64,000 nucleotides of DNA from the NCBI GenBank assembly GCA_029216955.1, contig JANAVB010004170.1, positions 1 through 64,000 of the forward strand, given 5' to 3'. The stretch comes from Iris pallida. Lineage: Eukaryota; Streptophyta; Magnoliopsida; Asparagales; Iridaceae. The notes beneath the pieces are model-generated. The model was not told the DNA's origin. It ran no database searches and saw only the letters and a list, made by a program, of their open reading frames with translations. Below are positions 1 to 10,361 of the stretch, one piece after another; within the stretch, counting starts at the first letter, position 1; every line of letters starts with the position of its first letter. A program made the translations under genes and the position numbers.

Positions 1-1260
1 GGGGGCGGTGGATATCTCGGAGTCGCGCCCTGCAACGACGCGCCAGGGAACCTACGCCGTAGACGCGCCCTTTATTAAAGCCGCCGACAGACTCTACGAA
101 CACGTCGTCGTAGCGAGCGGCCATAGAGGGCGTCTGGGTGGCATCGTTTCGCCGACAACCTCGACAGGGGGCTCAATCTGACTAAGGGCCTCACGATATG
201 CAGCCTATCCAATGAATGTGTTTATACTATAAGTTTTCCTAAGTTATAATCTAAATCCTATGTTTCCCTAAGTTATAATTTGAATACTACGTTCACCTAA
301 TTAAGTTAACAATAATTATATTTCTAATATAAATCTCATAAACGTAATTACTTACATCAGTCGCCTGGGCCCTCGCGTCGACGAAGCTCCCGTCTGCCCG
401 CCTCTTGTGTGTATGCAGGAATACATCGTAGGCGGTGACCGACTCCGGCTCTCTCCCCTCCTTTACCGCCCGTTGTGCCTGCATACGAAATATACGTCGA
501 ATTAATTAACTACGTATATTATAGTACCGAATTTAATAGTGAAATGAATTTGCGGTATCTCACCAAATCTGCACGCGTCGCTGCGTGGGCCCTTGAACCT
601 CCCGTATGCAGACCAGCGGCCTGTCTGCTCGCCTTCGCTTCTCTGATTTCTCCCTGTACTGAGCAGTATTCATCTTATCCAACATCTGCTCGTAGTACTC
701 CTCCCGGAGCCACTTCTTCCTCGAATGCGCCGTACGAACGTCGTACACCGCATCCCGTATCTTCTTCCCGGCGGCGGCTTTGTAGGCCTTGCGAATCAAC
801 TCGCGAGGGGGGGCCACCAGAACGTCGTCTGACATACAAATTAAATTATCACGTAATTAAAAAATTAGGATTAAAGAATAATTAATAATTAACCAAAAGA
901 TATATATATACCTTCATCTCCTCGAGCCAGACGTACTGCATGTTCTGAGGCACCTCAGAAAAATTGAAGTAGGGGCCATGGTAGTTTTCCCGGATAATTT
1001 GCCCGAGTATCCGGGCAGCATCATACGGGAAAAACCTACAAAGAAGCAAAGACTGGATTATTAACTTGAATAAATGAAACAAATTTAATAAATTAACTTA
1101 AATTTACTTACGTATCACCCGCGGGCCATAGCTCTCGTCGGTTCTCGCCTATCGGCCTCTCTGGAGGCGTCGGAGGATCCGTGGGTCCGCGGATGTACTC
1201 ACCGGTAGCAGGATGAAGCTGAATCCGGGGTACTCCGGAGCCCACCCTGCAGTAACTGAT
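1..1260 (-). pseudogene. CACTA Transposase_24-type second gene, multi-exon, frameshifted
   Basis: Exons on the minus strand fit GT-AG introns: about 1260-1112, 1035-912, 828-564, 478-356 and 204-1. The first join gives PAGDT-FFPYDAARILG, a family-typical motif. Exon 3 carries KKWLREEYYEQ and, after a frame change near 670-700, the hallmark LHTGGSRAH. Exon 4 has REPESVTAYDVFLHTHKR and FVDARAQ. Exon 5 begins AAYREALSQ and, after another frame change, reads VGGFNKGRVYGVGSL. These match the plant transposase family PF03004 as I know it. At least two frameshifts, plus a splice phase that does not fit at exon 3, make it a pseudogene. The product is probably the accessory DNA-binding protein of the element. 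The C-terminus may run past base 1. Confidence 0.8.
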
Positions 1261-1429
1261 GGTGTACCCGCTGGTGCATCCGGGGGCGGAACGGATCCGC
1301 TAGCGGATGGAGTCTCAGGCCTCGATGAAGATGAAGGTAGCGCCTCGGCAGATCGACGGCGGAAAGAGTCTGTGGCCGGGCTCTCCAGGTCGGGATCGGA
1401 GGACTATATCCGGGGAATATGGAAGGCGA

Positions 1430-1615
1430 CCACGACCGCTACCACCACGACTGCTACCATCACATCCACGGCCAGTGCCGCTACCACCAACGACCGCTAC
1501 CATCACGTCCACGCCACAGTGCCGCTACCACCACGCCCACCACGGCCAGTACCGCCACCACCAGCACCACTACTATCACGTCCACGGCCACTGCCAGCAG
1601 CACGAGTGGTAGTGA
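1430..1615. repeat. CCACCA/CCGCTA-rich minisatellite
   Basis: Degenerate tandem repeats built on CTACCA, CACGTCCACG and GCCACTGCC. It lies between the TNP2 fragment and the Transposase_24 gene. Several overlapping ORFs here, rich in His/Pro/Thr on one strand and Gly/Ser on the other, are by-products of the repeat. Part may be the low-complexity N-terminus of the Transposase_24 protein. Confidence 0.6.
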
Positions 1616-1845
1616 CCATGACCTGTAAGGAGCAACTTTCTGATACTTATAAGGAGTCGTTTTCTAGTCGACTTTCCTTTTCCCTGTACTGGCTTGTAAC
1701 GATCCGCATTACAGAAGGTAGTGACCACTGTCGTGATCGACAAGTAATGCATATACTTGTAAGGACGTCATTTTCTAGTCGACTTTCCTTTTCCCTGTAC
1801 TGGCTTGTAACTATCCGCATTACAGAAGCTGCAACTTTCTGATAC
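1607..1845. repeat. Imperfect tandem duplication of about 112 bp in the TNP2 remnant
   Basis: GGTAGTGACCA, then CTAGTCGACTTTCCTTTTCC, then ATCCGCATTACAGAAG occur at about 1607-1717 and again at about 1719-1829. GCAACTTTCTGATAC is also present twice (1632 and 1832). The duplicated part covers the end of the surviving TNP2 reading frame (minus-strand KPVQGKGKSTRK), so it probably arose when the transposase core was deleted. Confidence 0.7.
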
Positions 1846-2584
1846 GCAATTCTCTTTGTAGTACAACATGCATCCGTTGCGACAACAATCTATCTTCTCG
1901 TACCCCAGTCCCAGTTGTCGGACCATCATCTTTGACTTGTAGAAGTTTTTTGGTAGCTCTTTTGATTCCTTCGGTAACACCTCCTTGATTACTTCTGTGA
2001 TCCGATTATAGCAAGCTTGTGGCAAGTTAAAATCAGACTTTATGTTCAACAACCGCATCGTCACTGACAGTGCGGAATGAGTCTCACAACCAAGATATAG
2101 AGAAGTATCTGCGTCCTGAACATGTCATAGAACTCCTTCGCCTCGGATTAGGATCCTCCGGATCAAAATTAGGCCCTGCCGCATCATACACCATATCTCG
2201 TGCAAGGTTCTGCAGATCTCCATAATCAACAGAGCATCCGTGGTCTTCGATGACATCCGTTGCAGCATTATCATCAAAAGCATAAGTAGCAGCTTCCGCA
2301 GCCTGTCTTTCCGAATATAGTTCACCTTGCGATGACCACAGGCCGTAATTACGTACGAAACCCTTACGGGTCAAATGATCTCTCACAGTCACCACTTCTT
2401 CGTAACGTCTATTGTGACATTTAACACATGGACACTTAATTTTGTTACCGTCCATGTACTGAGCTTTGCTCATTGCATAATTAAGAAATACTTCCACGCC
2501 TGCCTGAAAATCGTCACTCACACCAATTCTACTCTCGTGTTGCCGTTTGTACATCCATGTACGATCAACAAAATAACGACTCAT
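1768..2584 (-). pseudogene. TNP2-type CACTA transposase, N-terminal fragment
   Basis: From the Met at 2584 the minus-strand frame reads MSRYFVDRTWMY, then KCPCVKCHNRR, the transposase-associated domain found at the start of TNP2 proteins (PF13963). After frame changes near 2130 and 2075 come MRLLNIKSDFNLPQACYNRI, KNFYKSKMMVRQLGLGYEKI and CCRNGCMLYYKENC, the start of the Transposase_21 family (PF02992) with its Cys-rich motif. The sequence stops at the duplicated KPVQGKGKSTRK segment, so all of the catalytic DDE domain is missing. The fragment is about 270 residues where a full TNP2 is usually several times longer. An ATG further upstream in the same frame (2656) exists, but 2584 fits the family start better. 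Confidence 0.85.
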
Positions 2585-2923
2585 CCTCAATTTGGATGTG
2601 AAAATCTGTATCGTAAGACAAACTAAACATAAGAATAGCCCGATACCGATACTCATAAATTTGGATTAGGGTTAGGATGTTAGATATAAGTGAACTAGTG
2701 ATGTAGAGTACAATATAGGGAACTGTGAATGGACTGAAAGTTGCACATGAGAAGGTTCAATGAAGGGCCCATAAATGGGTTCACATGATAAGTTAGTAAG
2801 AATCCACATCACTATACATACTCCCCCGTCTCAGGAGTGTGTCTGGCTCCTATTTAGAACAGCACAGGTCACAACATGTCCAGAATAGCAAAACAGAGCT
2901 CTACAATGTATATCGGTATCGGA

Positions 2924-2972
2924 CTATTCCTACGAGTATTGGTATCGGCGATATCAATACTCGTGTGAATAG
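2924..2972. repeat. 18-bp inverted repeat with 13-nt loop
   Basis: CTATTCCTACGAGTATTG (2924-2941) pairs with CAATACTCGTGTGAATAG (2955-2972), with two mismatched bases. The loop contains TATCGG, the core of the nearby minisatellite. It is in the 5' untranslated part of the CACTA element. Confidence 0.65.
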
Positions 2973-3127
2973 GAGATTGCAATATAAGTCTAAGCTATCT
3001 AGCTAACATGTATACTTGCATTTACATTGTATCATAACTTGTATCTAGTTACCTTGCTAATCATGTATATACTCTTAACATATATGTGAAGACACTATAC
3101 TTACATGTATTTAAATCAAGGTTCAAA

Positions 3128-3318
3128 GTATCGGTATCGGAATCGGTAGTATCGGCGGTATCGGTAGTATCGGCGATATCGGTAGTATCGGTAGTATCGG
3201 CGCGCGATATCGGTAGTATCGGCGGTATCGGTAGTATCGGCGGTATCGGTAGTATCGGCGATATCGGTAGTATTGGTATCGGCGATATCGGTAGTATCGG
3301 CGGTATCGGATCGAAGTA
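3128..3318. repeat. TATCGG(T/C) minisatellite in the CACTA 5' region
   Basis: About 190 bp built from TATCGGTAG, TATCGGCGG and TATCGGCGA units in 9- to 18-bp register. All frames are open across it, producing Ile/Gly/Ser- or Asp/Thr-rich ORFs that I do not consider coding. Scattered TATCGG words also lie upstream at 2911-2950. Confidence 0.85.
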
Positions 3319-3720
3319 TCGGATGTTTAGTGCAGGGTACGTGACATTGTGAAAGCATACAAAGTAGCAGTAAAAGGTAATGTGATGCTCAGCAGCAATG
3401 CACAAACTAAATATGTACAGGACATCTTGATGATGGCAATTTCATGACAAGTGCAGTATAAAATTTGTGTTCCTAGCAATATGGGTGGTGCACAGATGCT
3501 AGGATATGCATCTAGGGTGTTTAGAGTGTTAAACAAACATGGTATAACCAAAACGACAGACTTCACCACAGAACAGTGAACACAAAGAATAAATCAAACC
3601 CGAGCCTCCCCCTTGGCCAAATAACCCATCAAACCTCTCCATTCACATGGCACAGCCCACACATATATAACAGTATATTAGCAACATTATAGACTAATTA
3701 CAATTGAAAATGGAGTGAGA

Positions 3721-4190
3721 ACCCTGCCCCCATGCCCGACCCCCCCCCCCCGACCCCCCTGCCCCCATTCAACACCCCCCCCGACCCCCCTGCCCTCTCC
3801 ACCCCCCACCCCCCGACCCCCCTGCCCCCATTCAACACCCCCCCCGCCCCCCTGCCCTCTCCACCCCCCACCCCCCGACCCCCCTGCCCCCATTCCCCCC
3901 CCCCCCGACCCCCCGACCCTCATTCCCCCCCCCCACCCCCTGCCCCCATTCCCCACACCCCCCGACCCCCTGACCCCATTCACCACCCCCCCCCCCGCCC
4001 TCTCCACCCCCGCGAAGCCGACCCCTCCCCCCCCACTCCCCCCCCCCTCCGGCCCCAAAACACAAAATTAGAGAAAATTAGAGAGAGAGAGAGAGAGAGA
4101 GACCTGGTAGAGAGAGAGAGAGAGCCGCGAGAGAGAGAAAGAGCCGCGCGAGAGAGGGAGAGCCGCGAGAGAGAGAGAGAGTTTTGGGGG
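3721..4190. repeat. C-rich minisatellite followed by GA-rich tracts
   Basis: 3728-4058 consists of CCCCCCGACCCCCCTGCCCCC-like units. 4078-4185 is (GA)n broken by GCCGCG. The proline- or glycine-rich ORFs on both strands are artefacts of composition. It lies just inside the subterminal repeats of the CACTA element. Confidence 0.9.
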
Positions 4191-4239
4191 GAATGAAAAA
4201 TTCCCCCCCGTCGGTTCAATTTAAGTTAGGCACAGAATT

Positions 4240-4585
4240 AGCGACGGAATAGCGACGAAATAAATTAGTCGCTAAATCGTCGCCAATTAAAAGGTGTTTT
4301 CCGACGGCTATATCCGTCGCTAGGTAGTCGCCAAAGTTCCCGCCAATGTTATAAAGATTTTGCCGCCAACATTTGCGACGAATAAGCGACGAAAAATAAT
4401 CCGTCGCTAATTTTCGTCGACTTAGCGACGGAAACCCGACAAATTTTTACATTTAAAATTGAAAAAAATTATGTTGTGTTGTCTGTCGCTAATCCGTCGC
4501 TAAGATGTCGGAAATTGGTCGCTATTAGCGACGGAATCCGTCCGTCGCTAAATGTCCGTCGGTAAAGTGGGGTATTTTAGTAGTG
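4240..4585 (-). repeat. CACTA terminal inverted repeat and subterminal repeat block
   Basis: GCGAC or its complement GTCGC occurs 15 times between 4240 and 4550, often as TAGCGACGG. Some form perfect palindromes, for example CCGTCGCTAA / TTAGCGACGG within 4401-4432. The end (4585) reads CACTACTAAAATACCCC on the minus strand. By analogy with En/Spm, such subterminal motifs are where the element's own protein binds. Confidence 0.85.
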
Positions 4586-4639
4586 TGCATTACTCGCTCA
4601 AAAGAATCAAAATGGCCATGAACAAGCCATTTATTATCT

Positions 4640-6880
4640 CAGCCGCACTATGACCGAGCTGAACCTCGATATTCACCGGTTGAAAAAGAATGTCTAGCCT
4701 TGATGTTTGCTGTCCAAAAGACACGTCATTATATCATTGGCCAGACTATTCTTGTCATCTCCAAGATCAATCCTATACGGATCATGATGAAGAAACCCAG
4801 TGTTTGAATTCTCGATTGGCTAACTGAGGAATCCTACTTGTTCAGTATGACATGCACTATATTCCTCAGAATTAGTCAAAGGACAAGCTTTAGCTGATTT
4901 TCTGGCTGCTCACTCAATTCCAGAAAATTCAAAACTCTATGATAAAATCCCAGATGAAGTCCTAGATTCAAATCAAATTGCTGAAGAAGATCCTACTTGG
5001 CGTCTATTCTTTGATGGAGCATCAAGAATTGGTCCTAATGGCGATATTGTTGCTGGAGTTGGAATTGTTCTTGTATCGCCAGAAGGTCTTGCCATCCAAA
5101 GAGCTTATTCTCTCGATCAGCCGTGTTCAAACAATGTAGCTGAGTACAACGCATTGCTTATTGGTCTTCAACTCGCTAAACATCTGAATATTCAACATTT
5201 GGAGGCGTATGGAGACTCTAAACTTATTGTCAATCAGATCAGGGTACTTATGAAGTTCGCCATCAAGATCTGGTTCCTTATAATAGAGTGGCCATATCTA
5301 TGGCCTCATCATTTAAGGAATTCTTTATTGAACATGTTAGGCGAGCATGTAACACAGAAGCTGATGCCCTTGCTAATCTTGCAGCGGTGCTGGCTATCCC
5401 AATCAGATGGCAACAAATGATTGTTGTTTGTAGTCGAGAATTATTTCACCTTGAAAATAACCTGACTCTAGGACTTCCAGTTGACATTGAAGAATCAACA
5501 TCTCATGACATCAACACAACAAGAGGATTTGGATTTAGTCGTAAATTGATATCATCTTCATCCGATTCCAGCATGGAATTCATCTTCAGTAACTCGACTG
5601 AGAATCAGAATACAGATAAAGATTGGAGACTTCCTTTCTTAGATCTTGTATTGTATGATATTCTTCCGGATGATCCGAGTGAGGCAGCATCTATCAGACG
5701 ACGATCACTCAGATTCTATTACAATCATACAACAAAGACCTTATATCGTCGAGCTTATGATGGTTTACTCCTTCGGTACATTGCCGGTGATGAAGCCCAA
5801 CAAGTTATTCGTGAAGCACATGATGGAATTTGTGGAGCGCATCAACCTGGGCCAAAACTTCAAGACCGTATTCGACGGATGGGTTATTATTGGCCAACTA
5901 TGGTATCAGATGCCATTGAATATGCAAAGAAATACAAAGCTTGCCAAATCCATGCAGATTTTATACATCAACCTTCGGAATTTCTACATCCGACCGCAGC
6001 ATCATGGCCCTTCGAAGCTTGGGGCATGGACATTGTCGGCCCGATCAATCCACCGTCATCTAAAGGTCATCGGTTCATTCTCGCAATAACCGATTACTTT
6101 TCCAAATGGGCCGAAGCTATTCCTTTATCTGAAGTTAAGACGTCTAATGTCATCAGCTTTATTAAGCACCACGTCATTTACAGATTTGGTATTCCTCGAC
6201 GCATTGTTCATGATAACGGACCACAGTTCGTCAGCCAGAAATTTACTCGATTCTGTGACGATCACCGGATCAATAATGTTGCTTCTACCGCATATAATCC
6301 AGCAGCTAACGGATTGGCAGAAGCTTTCAACAAGACTATCATCAAACTCTTAAAGAAGTTTGTCTCCACTAACAAACGTAATTGGAGTGACAAGCTTGGG
6401 GAATGCTTGTGGGCTTATCGCACTACAGTCCGTAATGCTACTAAGTGTACACCTTTCTCTCTGGTGTACGGATCTGAGGCTGTTCTCCCATTAGAGATTC
6501 AAATTCCTTCTTTATGGATAGCAATCGCTAATGAACTCACTGCTGAAAATAATGATCGTCTTCGACTTCAAGAATTGGAGGCTCTGGATGAAAAACGGTT
6601 ATCTGCTCAACAGAATATTGAATTCTATCAAGCTAGAATTTCAAGGGCTTTTAACAAGAAAGTCAAAATTCGAACATTTCAGAAATGAGAACTTGTGCTT
6701 ACTGTCAGACGTCCGATGACTATGACACACATGAGTAAGGGCAAGTTTGATGCAAAATGGGAAGGTCCATTCATTGTCAATAAGATCTTTTCTAATGGGG
6801 CTTATCAACTCACTACTCTAGATGGTAAAGCCACTATGATGCCCATCAACGGCAAATTCTTGAAGAAGTACTACGTCTGA
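4640..6880 (+). pseudogene. pol: Tat-lineage pol: RNase H, second RNase H, integrase
   Basis: Order: RT-linked RNase H tail (RYSPVEKECLALMFAVQK, about 4670-4720); linker KGQALADFLAAH (about 4883); second RNase H with FFDGAS, NNVAEYNALL and YGDSKLI carrying its D, E and D (about 4990-5230), ending NTEADALANLAA. Integrase follows from about 5700: zinc-finger His residues in REAHDGICGAH, then YKACQIH, where the first expected Cys is Tyr; catalytic D in GMDIVGP, D in VHDNGPQF and E in NGLAEAFN. A TGA at 6686 interrupts the tail, which resumes as GKFDAKWEGPF and ends at 6880. There is a frameshift near 5247 and stops near 4610, 4820 and 4870. The longest intact frame is 5288-6688. Confidence 0.9.
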
Positions 6881-7216
6881 TATTTCTATCAAGATTGTCC
6901 TCCCATCACTCTCCAGCTGTTTCATTGTTCTTTCCGAAGAATCATTCTGATATCTATTATCCCAGTGGAGATAGGTATTCTACTTTGTATCGTTTTCTCA
7001 ACAAATTTGATATCCAGAAAATCATGTCCACATTACCTCTGAATTTTCTATCTCAATATCATATTTATGATAGTGATATTTAGTCTTTCTGATTTCTGAG
7101 TCAAAAGATCAATGAATAAAGGCAAAAATATAAAGTGGAAAGGATATATCGTAAACAAAGTTTCCTTAAACGGAGTTTATTCGAGACAAATCCCTCAAGA
7201 AAAAAAAGGTACATCA
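6881..7216. other. Non-coding 3' region of the Tat element
   Basis: AT-rich sequence between the end of integrase and the first antisense ORF. I see no conserved coding or structural signal. Confidence 0.5.
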
Positions 7217-7512
7217 TCATGGAAGATCACTGTGATCCCTTTCATATTTGGGACGAGGACCACATAGATAATCAGCAAAAGAATTGAATACATCTTTTTT
7301 TGACCGCACCAAGAATTGACAGGCAGCCAGCCTCATTGCTTCTTCTTCTTCGGTTTCTCCTGGTTCGACCAGGAAGTCCAGGATATCTTTTGGCGGCTTG
7401 GGAGTAGACGAGCTTTCGCCCATTTCCTTCTTCTGCGGAGGTGGATGTTCTTTAACACCTTCAGTAGCTTCAAGGGCGACTTCAGCCTTCTTTATGTCTC
7501 TTCAAAAGACAT
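7217..7512 (-). pseudogene. Antisense ORF 1 downstream of Tat integrase (frameshifted)
   Basis: The longest open stretch is 7423-7217 (68 codons: start MGESSSTPKPPKDILDFLVE, then FADYLCGPRPKYERDH). A better start is the ATG at 7512 (MSFEE), which is one frameshift away from DIKKAEVALEATEGVKEHPP and runs on into the MGESS frame. The TATA box TATAAATAG lies at 7559-7551, about 40 bp upstream of that ATG. The product would be a small acidic protein of about 95 residues with no domain I recognise. Antisense ORFs between integrase and 3' LTR are known in Tat-lineage elements (Grande gene23, Retand). Assignment to that class is inference from position and strand. Confidence 0.55.
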
Positions 7513-7550
7513 TGTGGATAAAATGCGATCCTTCTATTCAAATATATGCT

Positions 7551-7559
7551 CTATTTATA
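7551..7559 (-). promoter_or_regulatory. TATA box for antisense ORF 1
   Basis: The minus strand reads GCCTATAAATAGAG. The ATG at 7512 is about 40 bp downstream, leaving a leader of about 15 nt if transcription starts about 25-30 bp from the box. Confidence 0.5.
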
Positions 7560-7562
7560 GGC

Positions 7563-9010
7563 ATATGGTTACAAGGATCGAAGGGACATATTCTTTCCCG
7601 ATATTCAGTTCATCTATTCATTTTTCACATTCATCCGACGTTTCACATGTTCATTAATACTTGACGGTTCGTCCGTTCATTTATTACATTCACTCGACAG
7701 TTCATCTGTTCATCGTTTCTTAACGGTTCATCCGTTCATAATCTTCTATCAGTTCATTAAGTGGGGATTCGTTATTTATCGTGTTTTCATAACCTCTGAA
7801 TCAATTTCGAATCTGCTTACTCATTTGTCATGTTTTGACCTCTGCATAGAAATCAATCTATTTTTTTTGAGTTCCTATAATTATCATGTCCATAATACCT
7901 CTGATAATATCATATACTCTAAAAACAGAAAAGATGATTTTATTATCTATCATGTCCACAATTCATCCACAAATATAAATCATTAAAGCATAGAAGAAGT
8001 GTCATTTCCATTCCCATTTCACCACAAAAAGTCTATTACATTTTCTTAGACTTTCCTACAAATCATAATGGAAATCTATTACAAATCTTGGATTTTCATT
8101 CTATGTACAACTGAGATCTATTTCTTCTTGGATCTTCTCTGGCAATCTCGTTGTTTGTGGCAATTCCTGGGTGTCCAGCAGGAATCAAACCCTGGTCTTA
8201 TCTCTCAGACGAGAGGAGAACCACAGAGTAGGGCAACACGAAAACGTGTTGCTGCCAATACAGCTCGTGGAGGAACGGCGGCACCTCAAGCAGGTAGGAA
8301 TGTATCCAGCATTGGGATACGATTCCTAGTTCTGCCTTCAAAGGAACTCTACTACCCGATTTCTCGGTAGTAGAGTTAACTCCACCATCCAACTCTCGTG
8401 TATAAAGGCTCTTCCTACCATCTAAGGAAGACCCTTCTATCTCACGAAGAGTTCTGAGTTGTCTGATTTACGCGTCAAAAGCGTATGAGCTCCCTGATGT
8501 GGGTGTCAGAAGAATATTGTCCACAGCATCCACATCACCAATGCCAGTTCTGAAGAAGGTTTTCAGCTAAAATTCTGTAAGAAACAGTAAAGAAAAATCA
8601 GTCAACAGAAACTGGCCAAGCAAAGACAGATGCGTCTGGTAGCGTGCACAGAGATTTGACATCAGACAACATGGCTTTCCTATTTTCTTCTCATAGAAAA
8701 TTCATTCTCAGAAGAGAGGAAGAAGAATGGGAAGATGAGTTTGCGTGGAGTTCATCCATCTATTTAAAGGGTCAAGTGCAGGTCTATTCTTGGAAAAGAT
8801 CCGCATAAATAGCGCTCGTAAATTGTGGATGAGTGTCACGTGTACTTCGGGAGACCGTGCAACATTGGAAACAGTCAAAGAGTGCTAATTAATATTCTTC
8901 ATTAAAAGGCACACAGATCAAACACAAAAGTTGTACTTCATTCTTTAAACAGGCACTGATGGCCTTACAAAAAGATAAAAAAGTGCGACAAAAGCGTAGA
9001 AAGTTACGCC
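7563..9010. other. Non-coding Tat 3' spacer
   Basis: It contains a run of TTCAT(C/T)CGTTCAT-like words (7600-7760), a 12-bp hairpin (8345-8377), a plus-strand GTATAAAGG box near 8400 and a purine-rich stretch (8709-8740) that could be a polypurine tract. No ORF here has recognisable similarity. Confidence 0.4.
8345..8377. repeat. Perfect 12-bp hairpin
   Basis: AACTCTACTACC (8345-8356) and GGTAGTAGAGTT (8366-8377) are exact reverse complements around a 9-nt loop. It could be a structured RNA element of the retrotransposon. There is no T-run after it. Confidence 0.7.
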
Positions 9011-9298
9011 CTATTTTCCAGAGCGGCTAAGTTTGATGCCTAACTCCTCTACGCTCTTAACTCCCAGGCGATGCAATAGAGTCTCGAGCATTTCACGCTT
9101 CTCCATAAGGCTCCGCCCATCAGAAGAAGACGAGCCATCCAATCCAAAGTAGCTCAAGAGATTCTTGGCTAACTGCGTGGAGTCGTCCTTGAGCTCGATG
9201 ACGACAGGTTCGGGTTCTTTGCCCCCAAAAGTGGGGTCACCATGGGAACAAAAGCCCAACTTGCGTGCTTCCTCTTCGGCTGCTTCCTTTGGGGTCAT
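9011..9298 (-). CDS. Antisense ORF 2 in the Tat 3' region, 95 aa
   Basis: An intact frame from ATG 9298 to the stop at 9011. The product begins MTPKEAAEEEARKLGF, is rich in Glu, Lys and Ser, and has a Leu-rich C-terminal half (EKREMLETLLHRLGVKSVEE) that could form helices. There is no signal peptide or membrane segment. I do not recognise a domain. A TATA box (TATATAAA) lies at 9347-9340, about 42 bp upstream of the ATG, the same spacing as for antisense ORF 1. Position and strand match the antisense genes of Tat-lineage elements. It could still be chance, but an intact 95-codon frame with this amino-acid composition and its own TATA box argues for a real former gene. Confidence 0.5.
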   Translation of the reverse strand: MTPKEAAEEEARKLGFCSHGDPTFGGKEPEPVVIELKDDSTQLAKNLLSYFGLDGSSSSDGRSLMEKREMLETLLHRLGVKSVEELGIKLSRSGK

Positions 9299-9339
9299 AT
9301 TTTCGAGAGATGAATGTCAAAGCTGAGAATCTCTTCCTG

Positions 9340-9347
9340 TTTATATA
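9340..9347 (-). promoter_or_regulatory. TATA box for antisense ORF 2
   Basis: The minus strand reads TGTTATATAAACAGG. The ATG is at 9298. Confidence 0.5.
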
Positions 9348-9349
9348 AC

Positions 9350-10360
9350 AGATCTCGTCGACAGTTCATATTCTACCATAAATTGGACGCAATCAGTCTC
9401 GAAGAACGAAGAGTCATTATGACATTTAATAAGTTCATTTGGATGTTTTCAAAGAACTTCGAAGTCTTTTCGACTTCCGAAAAATTTTGGAGCCATCTCA
9501 GCGTGACTTTAACTCATTTTCATCATCTTTATTTTCAAAGTATTTCGAAAATATTTTATCATTTTTTGAAAACTTTGAAGGGAGTTTTGTAGGCCTCAAA
9601 AATGAAGTCACGCTGAGTTGATCAGAACAAGTCACGCAGAGTGATCCGAGAAGCAGCACAAAAAGATACACTAAGTTCTGCCTGTCCATCTCCTTTAGAA
9701 ATCACGCAGAGACAGCTCAGCCATACGTCAGAATCATAATAACTGACAACACAGCAGTCGAAACGTCTCCTCGTATGCCACGTATGCACAGAACTCGAGA
9801 GATCATCGCCGTCTTTTGCATGATTTTCGAAATCTTCCTTAGCAAGACTCGCTCTTCACCAAGTTGGCATGACTTTGGGTCTTATCTTCATTTAATGCGG
9901 CTGACAATATAATCAATGTCAGAGATTTTATGTCAGACGAAGCGTGCCAAATCAAGACAGCTGGCGGTTTGCATGGATTCTGAACCTTCTCCTTCCTCAA
10001 GTTTGCGTGGATTTTTGAGTTATTCTTCTCAAAGCCTGCGTGAATTCTGAAGTATTCTTCTTCAAAGCTTGCATGGATTTCGCCTTCAACGAGTCTGCGT
10101 CAACGAAACTGCGTAGATTTTTGCCTTCAGCAAGACAGCGTGGATTTTATTTCGACTGGAGTACGTGGCAGCCATGCCACCTCTCTCTCTCTCTCGCGTG
10201 CCCAGTAACTTGCACACGACCCATGCACTAATGCCATGTGTCCAACAGTTACGGGCCACGTCCAGTAACTACTCACTAACCCTGCGTGTATTTAGAGTCT
10301 GCGTGACTTTTCAAATGCACCAGTGGTGAGGTAGTTATCTTTTCAGTTACTGTTTTGACT
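9350..10360. other. Non-coding Tat 3' region, probable LTR U3
   Basis: It contains repeated TGCGTGGATTT / CTGCGTGAATTCT words (9990-10160) and TCACGCAGAG words (9636-9710). This is probably the U3 part of the 3' LTR, but the LTR start could not be located. Confidence 0.35.
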
Positions 10361-10361
10361 C

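Larger units (their letters stand above)
1..4585 (-). mobile_element. Defective CACTA (En/Spm) DNA transposon, left end outside window
   Basis: The right end is the TIR at 4578-4585, which reads CACTACTA on the minus strand. It is followed inward by a subterminal block full of GCGAC/GTCGC motifs, as is usual for CACTA elements. Two CACTA genes lie in the same orientation: a TNP2-type transposase fragment (about 2584 down to 1768) and a multi-exon Transposase_24-type gene (about 1260 down to 1). The DDE core of TNP2 is absent, so the copy cannot transpose alone. The 3-bp target duplication cannot be checked because the left end is outside the window. The right flank is Ty3 Tat RNase H, so the element inserted into that retrotransposon. 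Confidence 0.85.

Noticed and set aside
475..885. 136-codon plus-strand ORF
   Set aside because: Shadow of the Transposase_24 exons on the minus strand.
1213..1842. 209-codon plus-strand ORF
   Set aside because: It overlaps the Transposase_24 first exon and the TNP2 end on the other strand and consists mainly of minisatellite and duplicated sequence.
3715..4196. Proline-rich and glycine-rich ORFs
   Set aside because: Composition of C-rich and GA-rich repeats, mirrored on both strands.
9498..9689. Minus-strand ORF starting MDRQNLVYLFVLLLGS, which looks like a signal peptide
   Set aside because: Only 63 codons, no TATA box at the spacing seen for the two antisense ORFs, and no known family. 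A chance hydrophobic stretch is as likely.
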